A stretch of DNA of 23,561 nt from DATCYZ01 sp036526195 (GTDB taxonomy: Bacteria > Pseudomonadota > Gammaproteobacteria > Burkholderiales > SG8-39): NCBI GenBank assembly GCA_036526195.1, contig DATCYZ010000097.1:1-23561 (forward strand), given 5' to 3'. The notes under the pieces are model-generated. The model had not been told where the DNA came from, did not search any database, and saw only the letters and a program-made list of their open reading frames with translations. Position 1 is the stretch's first letter; each line of letters starts with the position of its first letter. The position numbers and the translations under genes were made by a program. Positions 14,748-21,286 of the stretch are shown here, one piece after another.

Positions 14748-15598
14748 GCGCGACCGCGTTCGAGCGGGCCGATTTTTCCCACCCGGTCTTCGGCCCGGTT
14801 CGGCCGCACCTGCAACGGCTTGCGCGGACTCCGGGATGGCCGGACTGCGACCGGCTGAACGCGCTCGCCGCAATCCCGCCGCGCACCGCGCGCGGGCACC
14901 CGCTGCGCTTCGTGCCGCCGGCGCTCGACGGCGCGCATTACGAGCTGCGCATTCACGACAGCGGCCAGGTGTGCACCCGGCCGCAGAACTGGCACGACCT
15001 GTTCAACGCGCTGGCCTGGCTTGCGTTCCCGCGCACCAAGGCGGCGCTGAATGCGCGCCACGCCGCGCGCCTGCCCGCCGAGGGTGGGCAGCGAAGCCGC
15101 CTGCGCGACCTGCTGACGATCTTCGACGAAGGCGGCGCCATCGTCCTGTGCGCCGACCCGGCCCTCGAGGCGCTGGTGCGCGCGCACGACTGGCGGGCCC
15201 TGTTCTGGCAGCGTCGCGCGAGCCTCCAGTCGAGCTTTCGCGTCGTCGTGGCAGGACACGCGGTGCTCGAACAGGCGCTCGACCCCTGGCCCGGCATCAC
15301 CTGCAAGGCCGTCTTCGTCCCGACCCCGGCAGACCGGCTGGCGCAGCCCGCCGCGGCACTGATCGGCCACGCCGATGGCGCCGCCGCGCAGTGGATCGAA
15401 GCGCTCGACGAGGCCGCCACGCCGGCCTGCCTCCAGCCGCTGCCGGTGTTCGGTCTCCCGGGCTGGCACCCGGGCACCGCAAGCGAGGCGTTCTACGAGG
15501 ACACACGCTACTTCCGTCCCTTTCGCAGGCCGGCGGGCCGACGCAAGGCGGTAAAATTGCAGCGGGAGTCGGCCGGGCAGCCGCTGTCGTCGACCTGA
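14732..15598 (+). CDS. DUF3025 family protein
   Basis: 288-residue cytoplasmic protein of the DUF3025 family, function unknown. Recognised by WPDCDRLNALA, YELRIHDSGQVCTRPQNWHDLFNALAWLAFPRTKAALNARH (the conserved block, about 71-110) and LPVFGLPGWHPGTASEAFYEDTRYFRP near the end. No membrane or signal segment. The GTG at 14732 is the only reasonable start near the family N-terminus and gives a 16-base overlap with pyrC, which suggests coupled translation. The last 11 codons and the stop overlap the 5' end of rnpB (from 15565), and the rnpB -10 is inside this coding sequence. A DUF3025 gene before rnpB is a recurring betaproteobacterial arrangement as far as I recall. Confidence 0.92.
   Translation: METALSATAFERADFSHPVFGPVRPHLQRLARTPGWPDCDRLNALAAIPPRTARGHPLRFVPPALDGAHYELRIHDSGQVCTRPQNWHDLFNALAWLAFPRTKAALNARHAARLPAEGGQRSRLRDLLTIFDEGGAIVLCADPALEALVRAHDWRALFWQRRASLQSSFRVVVAGHAVLEQALDPWPGITCKAVFVPTPADRLAQPAAALIGHADGAAAQWIEALDEAATPACLQPLPVFGLPGWHPGTASEAFYEDTRYFRPFRRPAGRRKAVKLQRESAGQPLSST
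15552..15557 (+). promoter_or_regulatory. Candidate -10 element of rnpB (TAAAAT)
   Basis: TAAAAT inside the DUF3025 coding sequence, ending seven bases before the first paired base of the RNase P RNA. Spacing fits a start site at 15564-15565. The 17-base position for a -35 (15529-15534) reads GCCGGC, a poor match. Confidence 0.5.
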
Positions 15599-15954
15599 GG
15601 GCGGCCTTCGGGTCACCCAAAGGCCTTCGGTGGAGGAAAGTCCGGGCTCCGCAGAGCGGGATGCAGGGTAACCCCCTGGCGCGGCGACGCGACGATTAGG
15701 GCCACAGAGACGAGTCGTACGGTGCAAGCCGTACGGGTGAAACGCGGCAACCTCCATCCGGAGCAACACCAAATAGGCAAGCGCCCGAGGTCTGCTCGAC
15801 CGAGCTTGCGGGTAGGTGGCAACAGGGCCACCGGGACGCAAGTTCCGGCCCCGACGAGCCGTGGAGCGATCCGCGGCCCAGAGGAATGGCTGCCCGGTGA
15901 AGACCCTTCGGGGACGGATCCGACAGAACCCGGCTTACAGGCCGGCTCCCACTT
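15565..15954 (+). ncRNA. rnpB: RNase P RNA (bacterial class A)
   Basis: Catalytic RNA of RNase P, which matures the 5' ends of tRNAs. About 390 nucleotides. The ends pair as helix P1: GGAGTCGGCC (15565-15574) with GGCCGGCTCC (15940-15949, one G-U pair). The universally conserved P4 5' strand GAGGAAAGTCCGGGCTCC is at 15633-15650, and its partner ACAGAACCCGGCTTA is at 15923-15937. GGTGCAAGCCGTACGG (15722-15737) and GGGTAGGTGGCAACAG (about 15810-15826) are further conserved elements. The boundaries are set by P1 pairing and by a short T4 (15953-15956) after it; they may be off by a few bases. The 5' end overlaps the DUF3025 gene by 34 bases. Confidence 0.97.
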
Positions 15955-15984
15955 TTCAGGCGATTCGACGGGCTCTTTGGAATC

Positions 15985-16104
15985 GTGTAAAACCAATATT
16001 AATCAACACAATAAGTCACATAATATGACAAAAAGGATAAATGGCTTGCCCCACTCCATGATGCGGGCGAGAATTTGACACTTTCTTGCCATTCGATAAA
16101 TCGG
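15985..16104. other. AT-rich island between rnpB and the HD-domain gene
   Basis: About 120 bases with far lower G+C than the rest of the window, especially 15985-16042. It holds an imperfect 15-base palindrome GTCACATAATATGAC (16015-16029) and, at its right end, the HD gene promoter. No ORF of note is found on either strand. Confidence 0.6.
16075..16102 (+). promoter_or_regulatory. Candidate promoter of the HD-domain gene
   Basis: Consensus -35 TTGACA at 16075-16080, followed by GATAAATC at 16095-16102, where TAAATC or ATAAAT could act as the -10 at 15-16 bases spacing. The gene starts 21 bases later. This is the only perfect -35 I saw in the window. Confidence 0.5.
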
Positions 16105-16122
16105 ACACCGACCCGGGACGCC

Positions 16123-17070
16123 ATGCAGGATCGCCTCAACCAGAACGACGTCACCAACCGCATCAACGTCGAAGATGCGGTGGCCGTGCGCGATTGCGTG
16201 CTGGCGATCTTTCGCGAGCGCTATCCGGGGGCCGATCTGGCCCCGCTCGGTCGCGCCTTCGACGACGTCAAGGCGCTGTTCGAAGGCAACTACCCGGGGT
16301 ATCTCGCCTGCGACACGCTGTATCACGACATCCGGCACACGCTCGACATGTCGCTCGCGATGGCGCGCCTCATCGAGGGCCATGACCGGCACGCTGCGCC
16401 CGAGACGCAACTCGGCGCGCGCCGCGCGATCCTCGGCGTGATCCTCGCGCTGCTGCACGACGCCGGCTACATGAAGCGCCTGTCCGAGAAGCACGTGCCC
16501 AACGGCGCGGTCTTCACGCGGGTCCATGTCAGTCGCAGCGCGGACTTCCTGCTCGGCTACCTCTCGGGCGCAGGTTTCGCCGCCGAGGCGCCGCTCGCCG
16601 CGCAACTGGTGCACTTCACCGGCTACGAGGTCGACCCGGATTCGATCGTGACCGCGGATCCCAAGGACCGCATCCTCGGCAACATGGTCGGCACCGCCGA
16701 CCTGATCGGGCAGATGTCGGATCGCATGTACCTCGAGAAGTGCCGCGACTTCCTGTACCAGGAGTTCGTCTGGGGACGCATCGCGCGCGAGCGCCTGGCC
16801 GACGGCCGCGAAGTGGTGCGCTACAGCTCGCCCGAGGACCTGATCGTGAAGACCCCGGGCTTCTACGAGTACGTCGCGCGCGAGCGCATCACGCGCAAGC
16901 TGGGCGGTGTAGACCGCTACGCCGAAGTGCATTTCGACGGGCCGAACCGCTACCAGGAAGAGATCGACCACAATATGTCGTTCCTGCGCGCAACCATCGA
17001 GACCGCGGATTTCGAGCGCCTGCGCCGCTACTGCTATTCGCTGTCCGTGCCGGCCCGTCGCGCCGCCTGA
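16123..17070 (+). CDS. HD-domain phosphohydrolase-like protein
   Basis: 315-residue cytoplasmic protein with an HD-superfamily metal site: TLYHDIRHTLDM (His68, His72) and ALLHDAGYM (His112-Asp113), then HVSRSADFLLGYL and VGTADLIGQMSDRMYLEK, whose Asp would be the last metal ligand. The layout resembles the cyclic-nucleotide phosphodiesterase-like HD proteins, but there is no HD-GYP motif, so I do not claim cyclic-di-GMP as substrate. No receiver or membrane domain is present. The ATG at 16123 has a weak GGGAC upstream. It has its own TTGACA promoter in an AT-rich island and is followed by a two-part hairpin. The neighbouring PAS gene may be its sensory partner, which is only an inference. Confidence 0.88.
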   Translation: MQDRLNQNDVTNRINVEDAVAVRDCVLAIFRERYPGADLAPLGRAFDDVKALFEGNYPGYLACDTLYHDIRHTLDMSLAMARLIEGHDRHAAPETQLGARRAILGVILALLHDAGYMKRLSEKHVPNGAVFTRVHVSRSADFLLGYLSGAGFAAEAPLAAQLVHFTGYEVDPDSIVTADPKDRILGNMVGTADLIGQMSDRMYLEKCRDFLYQEFVWGRIARERLADGREVVRYSSPEDLIVKTPGFYEYVARERITRKLGGVDRYAEVHFDGPNRYQEEIDHNMSFLRATIETADFERLRRYCYSLSVPARRAA

Positions 17071-17086
17071 GCCCCGCAAGGCCTGA

Positions 17087-17137
17087 ACCCGCCAGTCGCC
17101 TGAGGGCGACAACCCCCTGTTTTGGCGGGTACTTTTT
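17087..17137 (+). terminator. Nested hairpin and T-tract after the HD-domain gene
   Basis: Outer stem ACCCGCCA (17087-17094) with TGGCGGGT (17123-17130) encloses a perfect hairpin GTCGCC-TGAG-GGCGAC (17095-17110) plus 12 unpaired bases. TTTTT at 17133-17137 follows. This is a plausible intrinsic terminator on the plus strand, 17 bases after the stop. Confidence 0.55.
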
Positions 17138-17215
17138 CACGAACCGCGCGATTCTGGCCGAAAAACCCGGTCCGCACCGCTTGCTGAGACGCGCGCGACC
17201 TGTTCAGAATGGGGC

Positions 17216-17689
17216 ATGACCCTGAACTGCAGGACCGTGGGACGGCGCGACACCGGCCCGGCCCCGGCGCTCTACCGCCTGCTCGCGGACGGCGCGCTCT
17301 CGCGTGCCGCGCTCGATGCCTGCGCCTGTCCGGTGGCCATCGTCGATGCCGCCAGCGCCCCGCACCGGGTCACCCATGTGAACAGCGCCTTTGCCGCGCT
17401 GTTCGGCCACACGGAATCCACCGCCTGCGGGCGCGGCCTTGCAGACCTGATCTTCGCCGGCGAGGAAACCCGCGCCGCGCGATTGTTCGACGCGCCACCG
17501 GGCGCCTGGGTGCGACGCACGTTTCGCGCGACGCATCGCAACGGGGACCTGCGGATCGTGGAAGCCGCGCTCGCGCCGCTTCGCGACGCCGACGGCGGTA
17601 CGCGCGGCTGGGTGGTGAGCTTCTTCGACTGCTCCGAGCTTGCCGCGTTGCGTGAAGAGGTCGCGGCGCTGCGTTCCCGCGCCGCCTGA
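17216..17689 (+). CDS. Stand-alone PAS-domain protein
   Basis: 157-residue protein made of one PAS domain and little else. After about 30 variable residues, the PAS core runs from about 34 to 150: LDACACPVAIVDAASAPHRVTHVNSAFAALFG is the beta-scaffold start, then the ADLIFAGEETRAARL helix and the RRTFRATHRNGDLRIVEAALAPLRDADG strand pair. It ends in a short helix ELAALREEVAALRSRAA that could form a coiled coil. There is no kinase, GGDEF or HTH output domain, and no LOV-type cysteine motif NCRFL. It must act through a partner, so a sensor or protein-interaction role is inferred. A GGGG ribosome site precedes the ATG. It is convergent with the 55-residue membrane-protein gene. Confidence 0.85.
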   Translation: MTLNCRTVGRRDTGPAPALYRLLADGALSRAALDACACPVAIVDAASAPHRVTHVNSAFAALFGHTESTACGRGLADLIFAGEETRAARLFDAPPGAWVRRTFRATHRNGDLRIVEAALAPLRDADGGTRGWVVSFFDCSELAALREEVAALRSRAA

Positions 17690-17717
17690 ACCGGCGACCG
17701 GAGTCGCGCGGCGCGCC

Positions 17718-17885
17718 TTACTCGTCCTTTTCCTTCAGCGACTGCCAGAAGTCGATCAGCATCATGGCCACGCCGATCAGGCAGACGACGGCGAGCGCGC
17801 CGTCCTTGAGCTTGATGACCGGCGGCGCGAGGAACGCCAGGAGCAGAACGATTCCGAGGACGCCGGCTGCGATCTTGAGTGCCAT
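17718..17885 (-). CDS. Small membrane protein (55 residues)
   Basis: Short protein with two hydrophobic segments (about 4-24 and 29-46) separated by KLKDG, and a charged end SLKEKDE. The predicted fold is a helical hairpin in the inner membrane. The start at 17885 is supported by AGGAGGA nine bases upstream, one of the best ribosome sites in the window, so the gene is real despite its size. I do not recognise a named family. It lies 34 bases downstream of the amidase in the same direction and may be the last gene of the TRAP transcript, or be separately expressed. Whether it associates with the transporter is unknown. Confidence 0.75.
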   Translation of the reverse strand: MALKIAAGVLGIVLLLAFLAPPVIKLKDGALAVVCLIGVAMMLIDFWQSLKEKDE

Positions 17886-17919
17886 GTCGTGTACTCCTCC
17901 TGGGTTCAGCCGATCCGGG

Positions 17920-19257
17920 TCAGTCCGCCTGCGCCTGGGCGACGAACCAGCGCGCGGTGCGCAGCAGCCGCGCGTCGTTGCCCGGCGCGCCGACCAGTTG
18001 CGCGCCAAGCGGCAATCCGTTCGCGCCGTGCATCAGCGGCAGGTTGATCGCAGGCGCGCCGAGCAGCGTCCAGAGCGTGCAGAAGGCCGGGTCGCCCGTT
18101 GAATCGAGTCCCGCGGGCGCGGTGCCGGCGGCCGACGGGGTGAGCACCGCATCGAAGTTCTCGAAGATCTCCCCGAACGCGGTGCGCAGCAGGGGCACGC
18201 GCGCGCGGGCCTTCTGGTAATCGAGCGCCGTGTGGGCGCGACCGCGCTCGAGTTGCGCGCGCAGTGGCGCAGAGAGCCGGTCGCGGCCGCGCTCCCATTC
18301 CTCGTCGAGATTCGCCGCCATCTCGGCTTCCATGATCGTGCGGTGCCAGTCGAGCGACTGCGCCGCCGAGCCCGGCAGTTCGACTTCGACGACGCGATCG
18401 CCGAAGTGCCCTGCGAGTTCCTCGAAGGCCTCGCGTGTTTCGGCCTCGCTGCGATCCCAGGCCGGCCCCCTGACGAACGCCACCAGCGGCGGCATCGGCG
18501 GCTCGGCGGCCAGCGTCGCCAGCAGCGGCGGTCGCGCCATGGGCCGGGTGTCCGGATCCTCCTCGTCGAAGCCGGCCAGCGACTCGACGGCAAAGGCCAC
18601 GTCCTCGAGGGAACGCCCGAACACGCCGACATGGTCGAGCGTGCGCGACAGCTTCATCACGCCACTGCGCGGGATGAGCCCGTGCGTGGGCTTGAAGCCG
18701 TAGACCCCGCAGAACGCCGCCGGCCGGATCACCGAACCGTTGGTCTGGCTGCCGAGCGCCAGCGGCACCATGCCCGCGGCCACGGCGGCGGCCGACCCGG
18801 AGGACGAGCCGCCGGGCGTGTGCGCCGGATTGCGCGGATTACGCGTCTTGCCAGGCGAGTACGTGGCGCACTCGGTGGTCACCGTCTTGCCGAGGATCAC
18901 CGCGCCGGCGGCCCGCAGCATGGCCACGGCAAACGCATCGCGCACCGGCGTGCGGCCCGCATGCAGTACGGTGCCGTCCTCGGTGGGATAGTCGGTGGTG
19001 TCGAAGATGTCCTTCACGCCGACGGGGACGCCGTGCAGGGGCCCGCAGGGCCGGCCTGCGGCGCGATCCTCGTCGCGCGCGCGCGCCTGCGCGAGCGCAC
19101 GTTCGGGCGAAAGGTGCGTCCAGGCCTGCACCTCGGGCTCGGCCTCCTCGATGCGCGCGAGGCAGGCCTCCACCAGCTGCACCGAGCTCATCGCGCCCTC
19201 GGCGATCAGGCGCGCCGCGTCGGTCGCCGTGAGCCAGTTGGGCTGGAGCGCATTCAT
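17920..19257 (-). CDS. Amidase (amidase-signature family)
   Basis: 445-residue amidase of the signature family, hydrolysing a C-N amide bond to carboxylate and ammonia (or amine). The Ser-cisSer-Lys triad is present: Lys82 in GVPVGVKDIFDT, cis-Ser in GGSSSGSAAAVAAG (about 149-162) and the nucleophile Ser175 in QTNGSVIRPA. No signal peptide, so it is cytoplasmic. It is not GatA: gatB and gatC are absent and the sequence follows the AtzF/allophanate-like or nonspecific amidase branch only loosely, so I give no specific substrate. It starts one base after the TRAP large permease stop, so a functional link to the imported compound is likely. The ATG at 19257 is the start that fits both the family and the spacing. 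Confidence 0.93.
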   Translation of the reverse strand: MNALQPNWLTATDAARLIAEGAMSSVQLVEACLARIEEAEPEVQAWTHLSPERALAQARARDEDRAAGRPCGPLHGVPVGVKDIFDTTDYPTEDGTVLHAGRTPVRDAFAVAMLRAAGAVILGKTVTTECATYSPGKTRNPRNPAHTPGGSSSGSAAAVAAGMVPLALGSQTNGSVIRPAAFCGVYGFKPTHGLIPRSGVMKLSRTLDHVGVFGRSLEDVAFAVESLAGFDEEDPDTRPMARPPLLATLAAEPPMPPLVAFVRGPAWDRSEAETREAFEELAGHFGDRVVEVELPGSAAQSLDWHRTIMEAEMAANLDEEWERGRDRLSAPLRAQLERGRAHTALDYQKARARVPLLRTAFGEIFENFDAVLTPSAAGTAPAGLDSTGDPAFCTLWTLLGAPAINLPLMHGANGLPLGAQLVGAPGNDARLLRTARWFVAQAQAD

Positions 19258-19258
19258 G

Positions 19259-20605
19259 CTATCGGCCGTAGATCGCGTCCGGCAGCCACAGCGCCACGCC
19301 GGGGAAGACATAGACCACGATCATGCAGATGATCACCACGTAGAGGAACGGCATGCAGCCGCTGAAGATCTGCGTCAACAGCACGTGCTTGGGCGCCACG
19401 CCCTTGAGGTAGTACGCCGACATGGCCATCGGCGGCGACAGGAACGCCGTCTGCAGGTTGAGCGCCACCAGCACGCCGAACATCAGCGGGTCGACGTTGA
19501 AGTGCGACAGCAGCGGCAGGAAGATCGGCACGAAGATGATGATGATCTCGGTCCATTCCAGCGGCCAGCCGAGCAGGAAGATGATCAGCTGCGACATGAG
19601 GAGGAACGTGATCGTGTTCAGCTGCATGCCGAGCACGGTTTCCTTGATGATCGCCTCGCCGCCGAGGTAGCTGAAGATCGAGGCGAAGGTCGCCGAGCCG
19701 ACGAACAGCCAGCACACCATGGCGGAGGTGCGCGCGGTCAGGTACACCGATTCCTTGAGGCCCGCCCAGGTGAGCGAGCGGTAGCCAGCGGCCAGCACGA
19801 TCGAGCCGAGGGCGCCGACCGAGGCCGCCTCGGTCGGGGTGGCGAGCCCGAACATGATGGCGCCGAGCACCGACAGGATCAGCAGCGCCAGCGGGAAGAA
19901 CGACTTCAGGAGCATGAGCACCACCTTCCCGAAGGAGAAGTCTCCCTCCTCCTTTGGCAAGGGGGGCGCGCGATGCGGCTTGAACATCGCGAGCAGCACC
20001 ACGTAGCCGATGTACATGCCGGCAAGCAGGAAGCCCGGCCCGAGCGCGGCGGCGTAGAGCTTGACCACCGACAGGCCGGCCTGCGCGCCATAGACGATCA
20101 GCATGATCGAGGGCGGGATCAGGATGCCAAGGCAGCCGCCGGCGCAGATCACGCCGGAGGCAAGCCGCGTGTCGTAGCCCGCCTTCAGCATCTGCGGAAA
20201 GGCGAGCAGGCCCATCAGCGTCACCACCGCGCCGACAATGCCGGTCGCCGTGGCGAACAGCGCGCAGGTGGCGAGCGTCGCCACCGCGAGCGAACCCGGC
20301 ACGCGCTTCAGGGCCACCTGCAGGCTGAAGAACAGCTTGTCGAGGATGTTCGATCGCTCGACCATGTAGCCCATCAACAGGAACAGCGGGATCGACACCA
20401 GCGCGTCGTTGTTTAGCACCGTGAAGGTGTTCTGCGTCAGCAGGTAGAACACCCGGTTGTCGAAGAACGCCGTGCCGGCCTGGTAGTAGGCGTAGTAGCC
20501 GAAGCCCACGCCGAGCGCCATCAGGGTGAAGGCCACCGGGAAGCCGATCATGATCACCATGACCAGGATCCCCAGCATCACCAGGGCAATGACCGGATCG
20601 CTCAT
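19259..20605 (-). CDS. TRAP transporter large permease (DctM family)
   Basis: Main transport subunit of a tripartite ATP-independent periplasmic (TRAP) system, driven by a sodium or proton gradient. 448 residues with about 12 hydrophobic segments. The DctM hallmarks are GFPVAFTLMALGV near the start, ICAGGCLGILIPPSIMLIVYG around 170-190, and ATPTEAASVGALGSIVLA around 245-262. A cytoplasmic loop at about 205-225 (FKPHRAPPLPKEEGDFSFG) is longer than in the E. coli SiaM-type proteins, as in the large permeases of the keto-acid/chloroaromatic branch. The start overlaps the dctQ-type stop by four bases, so the pair is coupled. The next gene is the amidase. Confidence 0.96.
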   Translation of the reverse strand: MSDPVIALVMLGILVMVIMIGFPVAFTLMALGVGFGYYAYYQAGTAFFDNRVFYLLTQNTFTVLNNDALVSIPLFLLMGYMVERSNILDKLFFSLQVALKRVPGSLAVATLATCALFATATGIVGAVVTLMGLLAFPQMLKAGYDTRLASGVICAGGCLGILIPPSIMLIVYGAQAGLSVVKLYAAALGPGFLLAGMYIGYVVLLAMFKPHRAPPLPKEEGDFSFGKVVLMLLKSFFPLALLILSVLGAIMFGLATPTEAASVGALGSIVLAAGYRSLTWAGLKESVYLTARTSAMVCWLFVGSATFASIFSYLGGEAIIKETVLGMQLNTITFLLMSQLIIFLLGWPLEWTEIIIIFVPIFLPLLSHFNVDPLMFGVLVALNLQTAFLSPPMAMSAYYLKGVAPKHVLLTQIFSGCMPFLYVVIICMIVVYVFPGVALWLPDAIYGR

Positions 20606-21204
20606 TTCGAGGCTCCCTGCATGGCTTCCTCGCGCGCCGCGTCGCGGGCGGCGCGTTCGAGGATCTGCTTCTCGAGTTCCTCGACGTCATGCAGGCGCGT
20701 GGGCCAGTCGCCGGTGCGGATGCACAGGATGCAACGCAGCACCTCGGCCACGCCCTGCATCACCAGGAGCGCGGCGCCGAACGGAATCATCATCTTCAAC
20801 GGCCAGATCGGGATGCCCGCCGGGCTGTTGACGCTCACCTCGCCGATGCGCGTCGATTCGTAGCCGTAGTCCCAGCCGGCGTACACCAGTGCCAGGATGC
20901 CGGGAAAGAAAAAGAGGAAATACAGCACCAGCTCGAGCTTCGCCTGGGTGCTCGGGCGCAGCAGGCGGTAGAACATGTCGGCGCGCACATGGCCGCCGCG
21001 CGACAGGGTGTAGGCGCCTGCCATGTAGAACACGGCGCCGTACATCAGGTAACTCATGTCGAACGCCCAGCTCGTCGGATTGTCGAGCACGTAGCGCACG
21101 AAGACTTCGTAACAGGTGCCCAGCGTCACGATCATGATGCACCAGGCAAACGCGTGCCCGACCGTCTTCGAGATCTGGTCGATGCCGTGGATCAGTCGGA
21201 TCAT
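20602..21204 (-). CDS. TRAP transporter small permease (DctQ family)
   Basis: Small membrane subunit of the TRAP system, 200 residues. Four transmembrane segments are visible (about 14-35, 46-65, 91-110 and 131-152), with the family pattern WCIMIVTLGTCYEVFVRYVLDNPTSWAFDMSYLMYG in the first half. The charged C-terminal tail (about 165-200, rich in E, R and A) is cytoplasmic and longer than usual. It follows the binding-protein gene after an 82-base gap that contains a strong terminator-like hairpin, with GGAGAGC as its own ribosome site. It overlaps the large permease gene by four bases. Confidence 0.94.
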   Translation of the reverse strand: MIRLIHGIDQISKTVGHAFAWCIMIVTLGTCYEVFVRYVLDNPTSWAFDMSYLMYGAVFYMAGAYTLSRGGHVRADMFYRLLRPSTQAKLELVLYFLFFFPGILALVYAGWDYGYESTRIGEVSVNSPAGIPIWPLKMMIPFGAALLVMQGVAEVLRCILCIRTGDWPTRLHDVEELEKQILERAARDAAREEAMQGASK

Positions 21205-21227
21205 CTTGAAGCTCTCCGGAGCACTCG

Positions 21228-21258
21228 AAAAAACGGGGCGGCACGCCGTGCCGCCCCG
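21228..21258 (-). terminator. Intrinsic terminator inside the TRAP operon
   Basis: On the minus strand, an 11-base perfect stem CGGGGCGGCAC/GTGCCGCCCCG (21234-21258) with a GGC loop is followed at once by T6 (21233-21228). It lies 28 bases after the binding-protein stop and 23 bases before the small-permease start. It is the clearest intrinsic terminator in the window. Confidence 0.85.
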
Positions 21259-21286
21259 GTTCTGCGCGGGTCAGGCCCGCCGCGGC

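Noticed and set aside
16031..16060. Sigma-54 promoter in the AT-rich island
   Set aside because: TGGC is present near 16043, but the -12 GC is not at the required spacing.
16003..17112. Long minus-strand open frame across the HD-domain gene
   Set aside because: It is antisense to a gene with clear catalytic motifs and has no recognisable domain.
18232..20416. Long plus-strand open frames opposite the amidase and TRAP permease genes
   Set aside because: They are antisense shadows, rich in His/Arg/Gln/Asp, with no motifs, while the minus strand encodes well-defined families.
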